From positions 1-64,000 of the forward strand of contig NZ_BJDN01000012.1 in the NCBI RefSeq assembly GCF_005405165.1: 64,000 nt of DNA, written 5' to 3'. Numbering within the stretch: position 1 is the first letter of the stretch; each line of letters begins with the position of its first letter. This document shows positions 56,810 to 64,000 of this stretch, one piece after another. The stretch comes from Loigolactobacillus binensis (lineage in GTDB: Bacteria > Bacillota > Bacilli > Lactobacillales > Lactobacillaceae). Below the pieces are notes generated by a model. It was given only the letters and a program-made list of their open reading frames with translations, was not told the origin of the DNA and did not search any database. The position numbers were made by a program, and so were the translations under genes.

Positions 56810-57490
56810 TTATGCCTCCCCAATCTTGTTGTATAACTTCGGACGAATCGTTTTGAGCTCATCCAGATCACCATAATCAAGTAAATGTAGATCGTTAATG
56901 TAGGTCACGGAGCGCGGGGTAAATGTCTGATCGCTATCCGCCAAAATATCCACATTATCCGCGATCCGGACTTGAATGGCTTGACTCAGATCACCGACCA
57001 CGATCGCCGTTTCCTGATCAGGATAACCGGCGTGGATCACACCTTCAATTGTACCGATCACATAAACACTGCCGGTTGCCCGCAAAATACCGCCTCGATG
57101 CACCGCGCCAATAAACAAAACATCGCCATCAATTTTGACTTCTTGGCCGCTGCGGATCACTAACCGGCTAGTATGCAAACTGTCTTGCTCTTTCCATTCT
57201 TGCGCGGCAGCACGGGTCATCACCCCGGACTCGATCTGCTCTACTCTAAATTGCGGATACTGTTCGATCAAAGCCTGAATTTTTTGTTTTTCTTCATCAG
57301 TCAATAAGCGATTCTCAGTATCAATTTTAAAGCCTACGATTTTTTCATCCGGTTGGGCCTGATCGGCGCGTTCCTGATTTAATTTAGCAAATAACGCGCT
57401 TAATTCTGCGATGATTTCGGTAAACCCACCATTTTGTTTTAAGGTTAGCTGATAGCCACCCTGATGTCCCTTTAAAACCACATAATGCAT
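56810..57490 (-). CDS. minC: Septum-site determining protein MinC
   Basis: The inhibitor of FtsZ polymerisation, 226 residues. The N-terminal FtsZ-interacting domain reaches about 90 and the C-terminal beta-helix (GDVLFIGAVHRGGILRATGS, VYVIGTIEGVIHAGY) binds MinD. The ATG at 57490 has GGGAG eight bases upstream. Confidence 0.93.
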   Translation of the reverse strand: MHYVVLKGHQGGYQLTLKQNGGFTEIIAELSALFAKLNQERADQAQPDEKIVGFKIDTENRLLTDEEKQKIQALIEQYPQFRVEQIESGVMTRAAAQEWKEQDSLHTSRLVIRSGQEVKIDGDVLFIGAVHRGGILRATGSVYVIGTIEGVIHAGYPDQETAIVVGDLSQAIQVRIADNVDILADSDQTFTPRSVTYINDLHLLDYGDLDELKTIRPKLYNKIGEA

Positions 57491-57523
57491 GATTGCCACT
57501 CCCTAGTCGCCACAATTACCTAA

Positions 57524-57532
57524 ATTTTAGCA
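57524..57532 (-). promoter_or_regulatory. Putative promoter of minCD
   Basis: TGC then TAAAAT (plus 57524-57529), an extended -10, 34 bases before minC. The 208-bp gap from mreD holds nothing else I recognise. Confidence 0.4.
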
Positions 57533-57698
57533 TAACGCTTAAAATATGTCGCACAAGGCGGTTAATTACTGCCCCGCAAAAACAGGCTCGTACAAACCAA
57601 ACCCAAATAAGTGCAGAAAGCTACTTTTTTTACGCCACGCTTACCGCCCGGTTTATTGCAAAGTGCTACTTAAAATAGTTTCAAGCCAGTTCTTAGTT

Positions 57699-58220
57699 TC
57701 AATACACCGCATCGATTTTACTGATCAATTGGCGTAATGGAAAATATAAAAAGATAAACAAGACTAGATTCAACGCCAAGGTGGGGCCTAAAATATTAGG
57801 AATGAAATCACTAAGCGCCATGGTCGTCTGCCCCATAAATGTATTCATGCCGTAAACAAAGCTTTCCAAAACCGTTAGATCGATCAAATAGATCGCCCCG
57901 ATCACCAGTGGTGCCGGCGTAAAGAACTGCGCGATCCACCGCGTCAGAAAAATCATCAGCGGAAATAAAAACATATATACGCCTAAAATACCAGTATAAA
58001 AGCTGTCGTAGAAAAGTCCTAAAATCAAGGCCACCGTCACTAAATGATCGAAATGGGGCGCAAAGAAATAAACTAAAACAAACCCTAACACCGTTAAACG
58101 AATGATCATCGTATTGGGGAATTGATGAAAAAGGCCTTGAAAAGCATAACTCAATGAACCGTCAAATAGCATTAAAACACTTAATAAAACGATCACCCAA
58201 GTTTTTTCTCGTACCCGCAT
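57699..58220 (-). CDS. mreD: Rod shape-determining protein MreD
   Basis: An integral membrane elongasome protein of 173 residues with about five hydrophobic segments. Sequence conservation is low in this family, so identity rests on topology and the position after mreC, whose stop directly abuts this ATG. Confidence 0.88.
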   Translation of the reverse strand: MRVREKTWVIVLLSVLMLFDGSLSYAFQGLFHQFPNTMIIRLTVLGFVLVYFFAPHFDHLVTVALILGLFYDSFYTGILGVYMFLFPLMIFLTRWIAQFFTPAPLVIGAIYLIDLTVLESFVYGMNTFMGQTTMALSDFIPNILGPTLALNLVLFIFLYFPLRQLISKIDAVY

Positions 58221-59078
58221 CTAATCACCCGCCATTTGTCGTTTGATCACGGTAACAACCGTAAAATCATCTAGATCAACTGCTGGCTTGATCTCCAGAG
58301 ATAACGCCAAACCATAATCATCGTGTTTGACTTTAGTTACTTTACCGATAAATAACCCCCGCGGTGTCAAGCCACCTAAGCCGGAAGTTTGCACGGTATC
58401 ACCAACTTTGATCTTGGCGTCTGAATTTAATTGACCCATTTTCAATTCGCTAGTGGCCTGGTCATAACCGGTGATAATCCCATTAGCTGTTCCATCACTG
58501 GTGATGACTTCCGCAGCAAACCGATTAGCCGACTGATTATCCGTGGTGATCAATTCAACTTTTGAGTTGGTGCTATTGACTTCGACCACCCGCCCAATCA
58601 AACCAGAACCAGCCATCACCGGCATATTTTTCTTGATCCCGGCTAAGCTTCCTTTGTTGATCACCAAATTATTTTGCCAGTTTGCTGGCGAACGGGTCAA
58701 AACGGCCGCATTGATCTGTGAATAATCGGTTAAGGTTTTATCTAATTTCAATTGTTTTTTTAATTCTTTGTTTTCACTTTGTAAAGTTCCCACCTGCGTT
58801 TTGGTTTGCGCCAAATCATCTAGTTGGGCCTTTAATTTAGTATTCTCTTCATAAGTATTGATCAAATTAGAAACCGCAGCAAAACTATTTTTTACGCCGT
58901 TAGTCGGCAAAGCCACGACCCGATCCACCACGCCGATCACATCATTACCAAACCGTTGCACTAGCGGTGGTGTTTTATCACTATTACGAACACTAACCGA
59001 AAACGCCATTAAGCCCATGCTGATGATAATTGCGATCATAACAATGATTAGTTTTCGATTTGAGAAAAATTTCTGCAT
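58221..59078 (-). CDS. mreC: Rod shape-determining protein MreC
   Basis: A bitopic elongasome scaffold of 285 residues: one N-terminal transmembrane helix (LIIVMIAIIISMGLMAFSV), a coiled coil (about 70-110) and the extracellular beta-barrel domains. GGAGG precedes the ATG. Confidence 0.93.
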   Translation of the reverse strand: MQKFFSNRKLIIVMIAIIISMGLMAFSVSVRNSDKTPPLVQRFGNDVIGVVDRVVALPTNGVKNSFAAVSNLINTYEENTKLKAQLDDLAQTKTQVGTLQSENKELKKQLKLDKTLTDYSQINAAVLTRSPANWQNNLVINKGSLAGIKKNMPVMAGSGLIGRVVEVNSTNSKVELITTDNQSANRFAAEVITSDGTANGIITGYDQATSELKMGQLNSDAKIKVGDTVQTSGLGGLTPRGLFIGKVTKVKHDDYGLALSLEIKPAVDLDDFTVVTVIKRQMAGD

Positions 59079-59259
59079 AGGGCGACCTCCAACAATTTAC
59101 CTAGCAAATACAAGTCTTAGCTGACAATATTAATCGCCGAAAATGGCGAGGATTCAACCAATCTTCAGCGACTAATTAGACTCTTCTAACTTTATTAAGG
59201 TGTAGCTTAACACTATTTTTAATGCCATGTTGCCAACAAATTTAGCTAATACGCACTAA

Positions 59260-60264
59260 TTAGCGTTTCTTCATAATGTCGATATTTTTCAATGATTCGC
59301 CAGTGCCAATAGCGACACAGTCCAATGGTGCTTGCGCCACAAAAACTGGCACCTTAGTCGCATCCGCGATCACTTCTGGTAGGTTCTTCAACATGGCACC
59401 ACCGCCAGTTAAAACGATCCCGTGGTCGATCACATCCGCAGCAATTTCTGGCGAAGTCTCTTCCAAGGTTTCTTTGATCGCCGTGATGATCTCACTGACA
59501 ACTTCTTGCAAGGCCTTAGCGATATCTTCCGCAGCGATATCGACCGTTTTCGGTAGACCAGAGATCAGATCACGGCCCCGAACAGTCATGCCATCAATAT
59601 CGGCCGCCTTTTCTAATGAAGCAGAGCCGATCTGCATTTTAACATCTTCCGCAGTTCGTTCACCGATCAGTAAATTAAAGTTTTGGCGAATATAATAAAT
59701 AACCGCCTCATCAAACTTGTCACCAGCCATCCGAATCGAACGGCTAGAAACGATCCCACCGAGTGAGATCGTCGCCACATCGGTGGTGCCGCCACCAATA
59801 TCGACCACCATACTACCAGTTGGGTCCATAACCGGTAAGCCGGCCCCAATTGCAGCCGCAAAAGGTTCCTCGATCACGTAAGCATCACGTGCTCCTGCCA
59901 CCCGGGTCGCGTCGATCACGGCCCGCTTTTCAACTTCAGTCACACCACTGGGGACACAAACCATGACGTAGGGTTTACCGGCGCCACGACCTTGTGATTT
60001 TTCCATAAAGTATTTCATCATCGCTGCTGTCGTATCATAATCAGCAATGACGCCATCTTTCATCGGTCGGATCGCCACAATACTGCCTGGCGTCCGCCCG
60101 ATCATATCACGTGCTTCGGTACCGACAGCGACCACTTCACCAGTCTTAGTATTCTTGGCGACAACTGATGGTTCCCGGAGCACGATTCCTTTACCATCAA
60201 TATAAACCAATGTATTGGCTGTTCCGAGGTCAATTCCAATATTCTTTGTGCCTAATCCGAACAC
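59260..60264 (-). CDS. mreB: Rod shape-determining protein MreB
   Basis: An actin-like filament protein guiding lateral wall synthesis, 334 residues. Phosphate-1 [14 protein letters not shown], phosphate-2 [13 protein letters not shown] and the adenosine motif [11 protein letters not shown] are present. The start is a GTG (60262-60264), nine bases after AAGGAG. It heads mreBCD; a 181-bp gap separates it from mreC. Confidence 0.96.
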   Translation of the reverse strand: MFGLGTKNIGIDLGTANTLVYIDGKGIVLREPSVVAKNTKTGEVVAVGTEARDMIGRTPGSIVAIRPMKDGVIADYDTTAAMMKYFMEKSQGRGAGKPYVMVCVPSGVTEVEKRAVIDATRVAGARDAYVIEEPFAAAIGAGLPVMDPTGSMVVDIGGGTTDVATISLGGIVSSRSIRMAGDKFDEAVIYYIRQNFNLLIGERTAEDVKMQIGSASLEKAADIDGMTVRGRDLISGLPKTVDIAAEDIAKALQEVVSEIITAIKETLEETSPEIAADVIDHGIVLTGGGAMLKNLPEVIADATKVPVFVAQAPLDCVAIGTGESLKNIDIMKKR

Positions 60265-60323
60265 AGCGTCTCTCTCCTTCAAATTCAGCGATATTTCATA
60301 CCATTCAGCAGTGAATAGCTTTT

Positions 60324-60401
60324 AAATGCTTTAGCATCTCCGTTTGTAGATAAAGGAATTATAACACACTTATTTCCGATACAAAATGCTTTAACATCTA
60401 C
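60324..60401 (-). promoter_or_regulatory. mreB promoter flanked by a direct repeat 60 bp apart
   Basis: TATAAT (plus 60358-60363), preceded by TGT, lies between two near-identical 18-bp sequences. They are AAATGCTTTAGCATCTCC (60324-60341) and AAATGCTTTAACATCTAC (60384-60401), exactly 60 bp apart. A second candidate promoter (TTATCA-17-TATGAT) lies further upstream at about 60410-60440. Confidence 0.5.
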
Positions 60402-60441
60402 TAATCTATCATACCGAATAATCACGTCAATGATAAGGGCT

Positions 60442-60660
60442 TTTGGAAACTTAACCCTTTTTTAGAAACTTATTGATGGGTCAAGCCCCAGCAGTTCAGA
60501 TCCCCCTAGACAAAAATAGTGGCCGCTTAGCACTACCTAGAACTGACTAGTTGGCGGTTTTGCCCAACGCACTGACCGGCGCTGAATTGAACCACGGCAA
60601 GCACCAAACTGCTTGGAAACTAATTTTAAAAATCGGTGGTGTTAAGCCACCTTTGCGCCA
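60442..60660. other. Intergenic stretch upstream of mreB, no gene seen
   Basis: No open frame with a ribosome binding site was found on either strand. It holds one short hairpin (GGTGG/CCACC near 60637-60653), followed on the minus strand by a T-rich stretch; this may be a backup terminator for the cold-shock gene. Confidence 0.5.
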
Positions 60661-60662
60661 AC

Positions 60663-60691
60663 AAAAAAACAACATCAAAATTGATGTTGTT
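60663..60691 (-). terminator. Terminator after the cold-shock gene
   Basis: An 11-bp perfect stem (60668-60678 with 60681-60691) is followed by seven T on the minus strand. Confidence 0.85.
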
Positions 60692-60705
60692 TCGTATTTG
60701 CCTGA

Positions 60706-60906
60706 TTAAGCTTTAACGACGTTAACCGCTTGTGGGCCCCGGTCGCTTTCTTCAATATCAAAAGTTACCGCTTGGCCTTCTTCAAGCGTTTTAAAACCTT
60801 CTCCTTGGATCGCTGAAAAATGAACGAAGACATCGCTCCCATTTTCGCGCGAAATAAAACCAAAACCCTTTTCAGGATTGAACCATTTAACTGTACCTTG
60901 TTCCAT
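60706..60906 (-). CDS. Cold-shock protein (CspA family)
   Basis: A 66-residue single-stranded nucleic acid chaperone starting [21 protein letters not shown]1 (KGFGFI) and RNP2 (VFVHF) are intact. GAGGAGG lies about ten bases before the ATG at 60906; the longer reading upstream covers the untranslated leader and is rejected. Single gene with its own promoter and terminator. Confidence 0.95.
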   Translation of the reverse strand: MEQGTVKWFNPEKGFGFISRENGSDVFVHFSAIQGEGFKTLEEGQAVTFDIEESDRGPQAVNVVKA

Positions 60907-61021
60907 AAGTAAAAATCCTCCTCGTGCCTTAGACACTCTTTTTTTGTGTAATTCTGATTGGTACGATGGGGAAAGTTTATTAATGAAACTTTGAGCCATT
61001 ACCTAACAAAAATACGTATTA

Positions 61022-61050
61022 ATTTTACCATGATACCGGTTTAATAACAA
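61022..61050 (-). promoter_or_regulatory. Promoter of the cold-shock gene with a 110-nt leader
   Basis: TTGTTA (plus 61045-61050), a 17-bp spacer and TAAAAT (plus 61022-61027), with TGG before the -10. The roughly 110-nt leader contains AAAGTTT/AAACTTT, a perfect 7-bp hairpin, as is common for csp mRNAs with long leaders. Confidence 0.75.
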
Positions 61051-61058
61051 GTATTGCC

Positions 61059-61736
61059 CTAAAGGTCACCGCGTTCTTTTAAGCTACTGTATTGCTTGTG
61101 GCCCACGATCAAATGATCCAAACATTCAATCCCCAGCAGCTCGCCACAACTGGCGACGCGCTGCGTAAATTTCAGGTCATAATTCGACGGCTCCGTTTGC
61201 CCGCTGGGATGATTGTGCACTAAAATAAACCGGGCCGCCGCTAATTGTAAACCGTAAGCAAATATTTCCCGCGGGTGGGCCACCGAAGCATTCAGCGTGC
61301 CACGGAAAAGTTCCTGCTCCTTGATAATCTGATTCTTAGTATCCAAATAAATGGCCAGTAAGTGTTCCTGGCGACAACCCGCAAACCGCTTGGCCATTAA
61401 CTCACCGATCTGCTGACTGGAAGCAATCGTGCCAAAACGAAGTTGCGCCGCCAACTGACTACGGCGGCCTAGCTCTAAAGCCGCCTGTAATTCAATGGCC
61501 TTAGTTTGGCCGATCCCCTTGATCTGCTCTAACTCAGTGATCTTGGCCCGGCTTAGACTGGCCAGTTGGGGATAGGCCTGCAAAAGCTGCTGCGCAACGT
61601 CCATAACCGGTAATTGCTTGGTGCCGGTCCGTAATAAAATCGCCAATAATTGTTGATCAGTCAAACTAGTCGCGCCGGCAGATAATAATTGTTCTCGCGG
61701 TTGCCACTGGGCCGCCGCACTTTTTAAGGCTAACAT
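61059..61736 (-). CDS. radC: RadC/YsxA family JAB1-type protein
   Basis: A 225-residue protein with an N-terminal helix-hairpin-helix (KITELEQIKGIGQTKA) and a JAMM metal site HNHPSG...D (His174, His176, Asp187). The old DNA-repair name is not well supported and the role is unclear. It lies between folC-HAD and mreB as in other lactobacilli. Confidence 0.9.
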   Translation of the reverse strand: MLALKSAAAQWQPREQLLSAGATSLTDQQLLAILLRTGTKQLPVMDVAQQLLQAYPQLASLSRAKITELEQIKGIGQTKAIELQAALELGRRSQLAAQLRFGTIASSQQIGELMAKRFAGCRQEHLLAIYLDTKNQIIKEQELFRGTLNASVAHPREIFAYGLQLAAARFILVHNHPSGQTEPSNYDLKFTQRVASCGELLGIECLDHLIVGHKQYSSLKERGDL

Positions 61737-61804
61737 GAGCTGACTCCCTCGCTGATTAAGATTAAACGTTAAATTAACCGTCTATTCTTAAGCTACGCAA
61801 AGCA

Positions 61805-62461
61805 TCAACAATTTTGCTTGATGAAATCACGTACCGCAAAAAGATCGGGTAGGATTTCTAACGCCAACGCTTGGGTCTCCGCCGTTGGCTGAACTAGATC
61901 AGGCACAATGATGCAGGGGATCCCCGAAGCGTGGGCTGCTAATAAACCATTCCGGGAATCTTCCAACACCAAAGTCGCCGCAGCAGGCGTGCCTATAGTT
62001 GCCCGTGCCTTCTCGAAGAGATCTGGCGCCGGTTTTCCTTTAGCAACATCATCCATAGCGATAATTTCAGGAAAACGATCCACTAATTGCGTAGCCGTTA
62101 GAAAATCACTGATCTTCGTTTTATAATTACTGGAAGCGATGATCTTCGTGATCTGTTGCTGGTCTAAATAAGCCAATAAAGCATCTAACCCCGGCTTTTT
62201 TTCCAACTCCCCGCGCTGGATCGCTGCTTCGATCTGCTGATAAGTTAACTGCATAAATTCCTGCGCCTGGTCTGGCCCACCGAAGGCCTCACCAAAAAAT
62301 TTGACCAGATCTTCATCCGAAGCGCCAATAAAGCGTTCATAATAATCATCGGCGTACGGCAACTTCATTTGGGCGGCTGCCGCTAAATTAGCTTGATAGT
62401 AAAGCTTTTCCGAATCAAACATCAAGCCGTCCATATCAAAAATAACCCCTTGTACTTTCAT
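61805..62461 (-). CDS. HAD superfamily hydrolase, beta-phosphoglucomutase-like
   Basis: A subclass IA HAD phosphatase of 218 residues. Motif I is FDMDGLMFDSE (nucleophile Asp near residue 9), motif II ASS, motif III lysine in KGKPAPDLF and motif IV LEDSRNG. Probably a sugar- or nucleotide-phosphate phosphatase; the substrate cannot be told. The second of two adjacent ATG codons fits GAGGA best. It lies nine bases after folC. Confidence 0.87.
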   Translation of the reverse strand: MKVQGVIFDMDGLMFDSEKLYYQANLAAAAQMKLPYADDYYERFIGASDEDLVKFFGEAFGGPDQAQEFMQLTYQQIEAAIQRGELEKKPGLDALLAYLDQQQITKIIASSNYKTKISDFLTATQLVDRFPEIIAMDDVAKGKPAPDLFEKARATIGTPAAATLVLEDSRNGLLAAHASGIPCIIVPDLVQPTAETQALALEILPDLFAVRDFIKQNC

Positions 62462-62470
62462 CATCAGTCC

Positions 62471-63775
62471 TCAACTTTCAAAATAATGGCGTACTTCAGA
62501 AACAAAATAAAGTGATCCCGTTAACAACAGCATATCGTCAGCCGATGCTTCTTGCAAGACGGCTTGTAAGGCAGTTGGCCAATTCTGATAAACCGGCAAC
62601 TCTTGCTGACTGGCCTGCGCCAGATCTGTCACCGCAGCGACGCGGGAATTACCCGTAAATTGGGTCAAAACTAAATGGACATTCGGTAGCCGCTCCAAAA
62701 TCGCTAACATTTTCGCAGTGGCCTTATCTTTCAAAGCGGCAAAAATAATATAAATTTCTAACTGACTAAAATTAGCCTGTAAGGTGGCGGCTAACGCGCG
62801 CATCGCCGGCTCATTATGGGCACCGTCCAAAACGATCAAGGGTTGCTCGTTGATCTTCTCTAGTCGGCCTAACCATTTCGCATGGGCCAAGCCATTTTTG
62901 ATGGTTTTAGCCGTGGTTGTTTGGTGTAATTGTTGCAACGCCAAAATAAAGGCGGTGATCGCCACCGCTGCGTTATCGATCTGATAATCACCGAGCATTG
63001 GCAAAGTAAGCCCTTTAATATTAAATCCTAACCCAGTGAAATCAAAGGTTTCGCCCCAAGTGGCTAGTGCTTGGTGCCGACTGGTGGTAAAGTCCGTGGC
63101 CAAAAGATATTGCCGACTGTGTTGGCGCTGCGCGGTGGCGGTGACCACCGCTTGGGCCGCAGCCGGTAAACGCCCCGTCACCACAGGCCGACCGGCTTTG
63201 ATAATGCCGGCCTTGTGCGTCGCGATCGCTGCTAAAGTATCACCAAGTAACGCCATATGATCATAACCAACGGTGGTGATCACGGAAACCAACGGGGTGA
63301 TCACGTTGGTCGCATCCGTCAAGCCGCCGATGCCGACTTCAATAATGGCCAGATCCAGTGGCTGCGCGGCAAAATAAACCAGCATCAATAAAGTAACAAA
63401 TTCAAATTCGGTGATCTGATCAGCAGGATCTGCAGCGTCTAAGGCCGCCACCTGTGGCCCAACCTGATTAACTAAGGCCAACAAAGCGGCGTCGCTGATC
63501 GGAGTGCCATCAATGCTGATCCGTTCATTAAAACGCATTAAAAATGGCGACGTAAACGTGCCTACCGTCATCCCTTGCGCGTTGGCCAAATAACGCAGAT
63601 CATTGACGACGGAGCCTTTGCCATTGGTACCCGCAACGTGGAGCGCCGTTATTTTACGCTCGGGATGACCAAAAGCCGCCACCGCCCGCTGCATGCGCTT
63701 TAAACTACCTTCTTTATGCATTTTTGGTCGACTGTGAATTTTAGTTAAAGCAATTTGATAATTTTCTGCGTACAT
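62471..63775 (-). CDS. folC: Folylpolyglutamate synthase / dihydrofolate synthase family
   Basis: A Mur-ligase-fold enzyme that adds glutamates to folates, 434 residues. The P-loop GTNGKGSV is at 48-55, the omega-loop region TSPFLMRFNERI follows, and LDGAHNEPA is the second substrate block. It follows valS after a terminator, a standard Firmicutes order. Whether it also has dihydrofolate synthase activity is unknown. Confidence 0.94.
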   Translation of the reverse strand: MYAENYQIALTKIHSRPKMHKEGSLKRMQRAVAAFGHPERKITALHVAGTNGKGSVVNDLRYLANAQGMTVGTFTSPFLMRFNERISIDGTPISDAALLALVNQVGPQVAALDAADPADQITEFEFVTLLMLVYFAAQPLDLAIIEVGIGGLTDATNVITPLVSVITTVGYDHMALLGDTLAAIATHKAGIIKAGRPVVTGRLPAAAQAVVTATAQRQHSRQYLLATDFTTSRHQALATWGETFDFTGLGFNIKGLTLPMLGDYQIDNAAVAITAFILALQQLHQTTTAKTIKNGLAHAKWLGRLEKINEQPLIVLDGAHNEPAMRALAATLQANFSQLEIYIIFAALKDKATAKMLAILERLPNVHLVLTQFTGNSRVAAVTDLAQASQQELPVYQNWPTALQAVLQEASADDMLLLTGSLYFVSEVRHYFES

Positions 63776-63867
63776 AACTTCGCCACTTTCACTTTTAACT
63801 GTTATTTGCCGCTAATTAAGCAGGCAGGCCCCCTAATTTAAACGGCCAACAGTTGGTATTATTTTCC

Positions 63868-63876
63868 AGTATAGCA
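63868..63876 (-). promoter_or_regulatory. Putative promoter of folC
   Basis: TGC then TATACT (plus 63868-63873), directly after the valS terminator T-run and 93 bases before folC. Confidence 0.4.
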
Positions 63877-63902
63877 AAAAAGAAGCCTAAATTCAGGCTT
63901 CT
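63876..63902 (-). terminator. Terminator after valS
   Basis: AGAAGCCT/AGGCTTCT (63881-63888 with 63895-63902), a 6-nt loop, then six T on the minus strand. Confidence 0.9.
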
Positions 63903-63912
63903 CATTAAGGGA

Positions 63913-64000
63913 TCACAAATTAGCTTTTAATTCGGTGATCCGCTGTTTAGCGGCCGCTAATTTGTTAGTATAATCAGTGCGTTTAGCTTTTTGCTCCGCC
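63913..64000 (-). CDS. valS: Valyl-tRNA synthetase, C-terminal end (partial)
   Basis: The last 28 codons of a gene running off the window, ending KLAAAKQRITELKANL. The Lys/Ala/Leu-rich helix fits the C-terminal coiled-coil arm of bacterial ValRS, and the position just before folC is the usual place. The assignment rests on this short tail and context. Confidence 0.75.
   Translation of the reverse strand, partial: AEQKAKRTDYTNKLAAAKQRITELKANL

Overview
The window is a stretch of chromosome from a lactic acid bacterium, most likely a member of the Lactobacillaceae. The evidence is an intact division and cell-wall (dcw) cluster from mraZ to divIVA, lactobacillus-type small families (DUF1831, DUF3397, DUF4044, YlaN, UPF0223, RpoY), a TPP-controlled ThiT transporter, T-box leaders and strong AGGAGG ribosome binding sites. 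TTG is a frequent start codon. dapF plus a lone aspartate kinase suggests diaminopimelate/lysine synthesis, as in the L. plantarum-like lineages (inference). I see no prophage, insertion sequence, CRISPR array, tRNA or rRNA gene; nearly all genes are housekeeping.

Layout. 1-12.6 kb (minus strand): three 52-bp tandem repeats ending in a terminator, then sepM-like protease, coaD, rsmD, ylbG, ylbF, pyruvate carboxylase, ftsW and ylaN (read right to left from a promoter near 8.16 kb); typA with a long structured leader; an operon of an LDH-like protein, UPF0223 and an inositol-phosphatase-family protein. 12.8-17.3 kb: def, a membrane-anchored unknown, rpoY-rnjA and a lipid kinase. 17.3-26 kb (minus): recD2, a TPR protein, a histidine phosphatase and mnmA; then NUDIX, a small membrane protein, mtnN, cysteine desulfurase, DUF1831 and a 29-codon ORF. 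26-28 kb (plus): xpaC-telA. 28.2-33.7 kb (minus): an MFS exporter, dapF and T-box-controlled ileS.

34-49.3 kb (minus): the dcw region, transcribed mraZ-rsmH-ftsL-pbp2B-mraY-murD-murG-divIB-ftsA-ftsZ-yggS-sepF-yggT-ylmH-divIVA. Upstream lies DUF3397. A triple TGG repeat in front of mraZ looks like the MraZ operator, and ftsA has an extra promoter. 49.4-53.3 kb: corA with a GC-rich structured leader, DUF4044, thiT behind a TPP riboswitch, and aspartate kinase followed by a complex structured element. 53.3-60.3 kb (minus): mreBCD, minCD and an amino-acid ABC transporter with its own strong promoter and a T-box leader that has two antiterminator/terminator modules. 60.7-64 kb: cold-shock protein, radC, a HAD phosphatase, folC and the 3' end of valS.

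Working together, most genes serve growth of the envelope and division: lipid II synthesis (murD, mraY, murG), septal synthesis (ftsW, PBP2b, ftsL, divIB), the Z ring and its placement (ftsZ, ftsA, sepF, minCD, divIVA) and the elongasome (mreBCD). A second theme is tRNA and translation (ileS, valS, mnmA with cysteine desulfurase, def, typA, rsmD, rsmH) and RNA turnover (rnjA). The least explained material is between genes: structured leaders of typA, corA and rpoY-rnjA, the duplicated T-box and the element at 53.2 kb. No clearly novel protein system was found.
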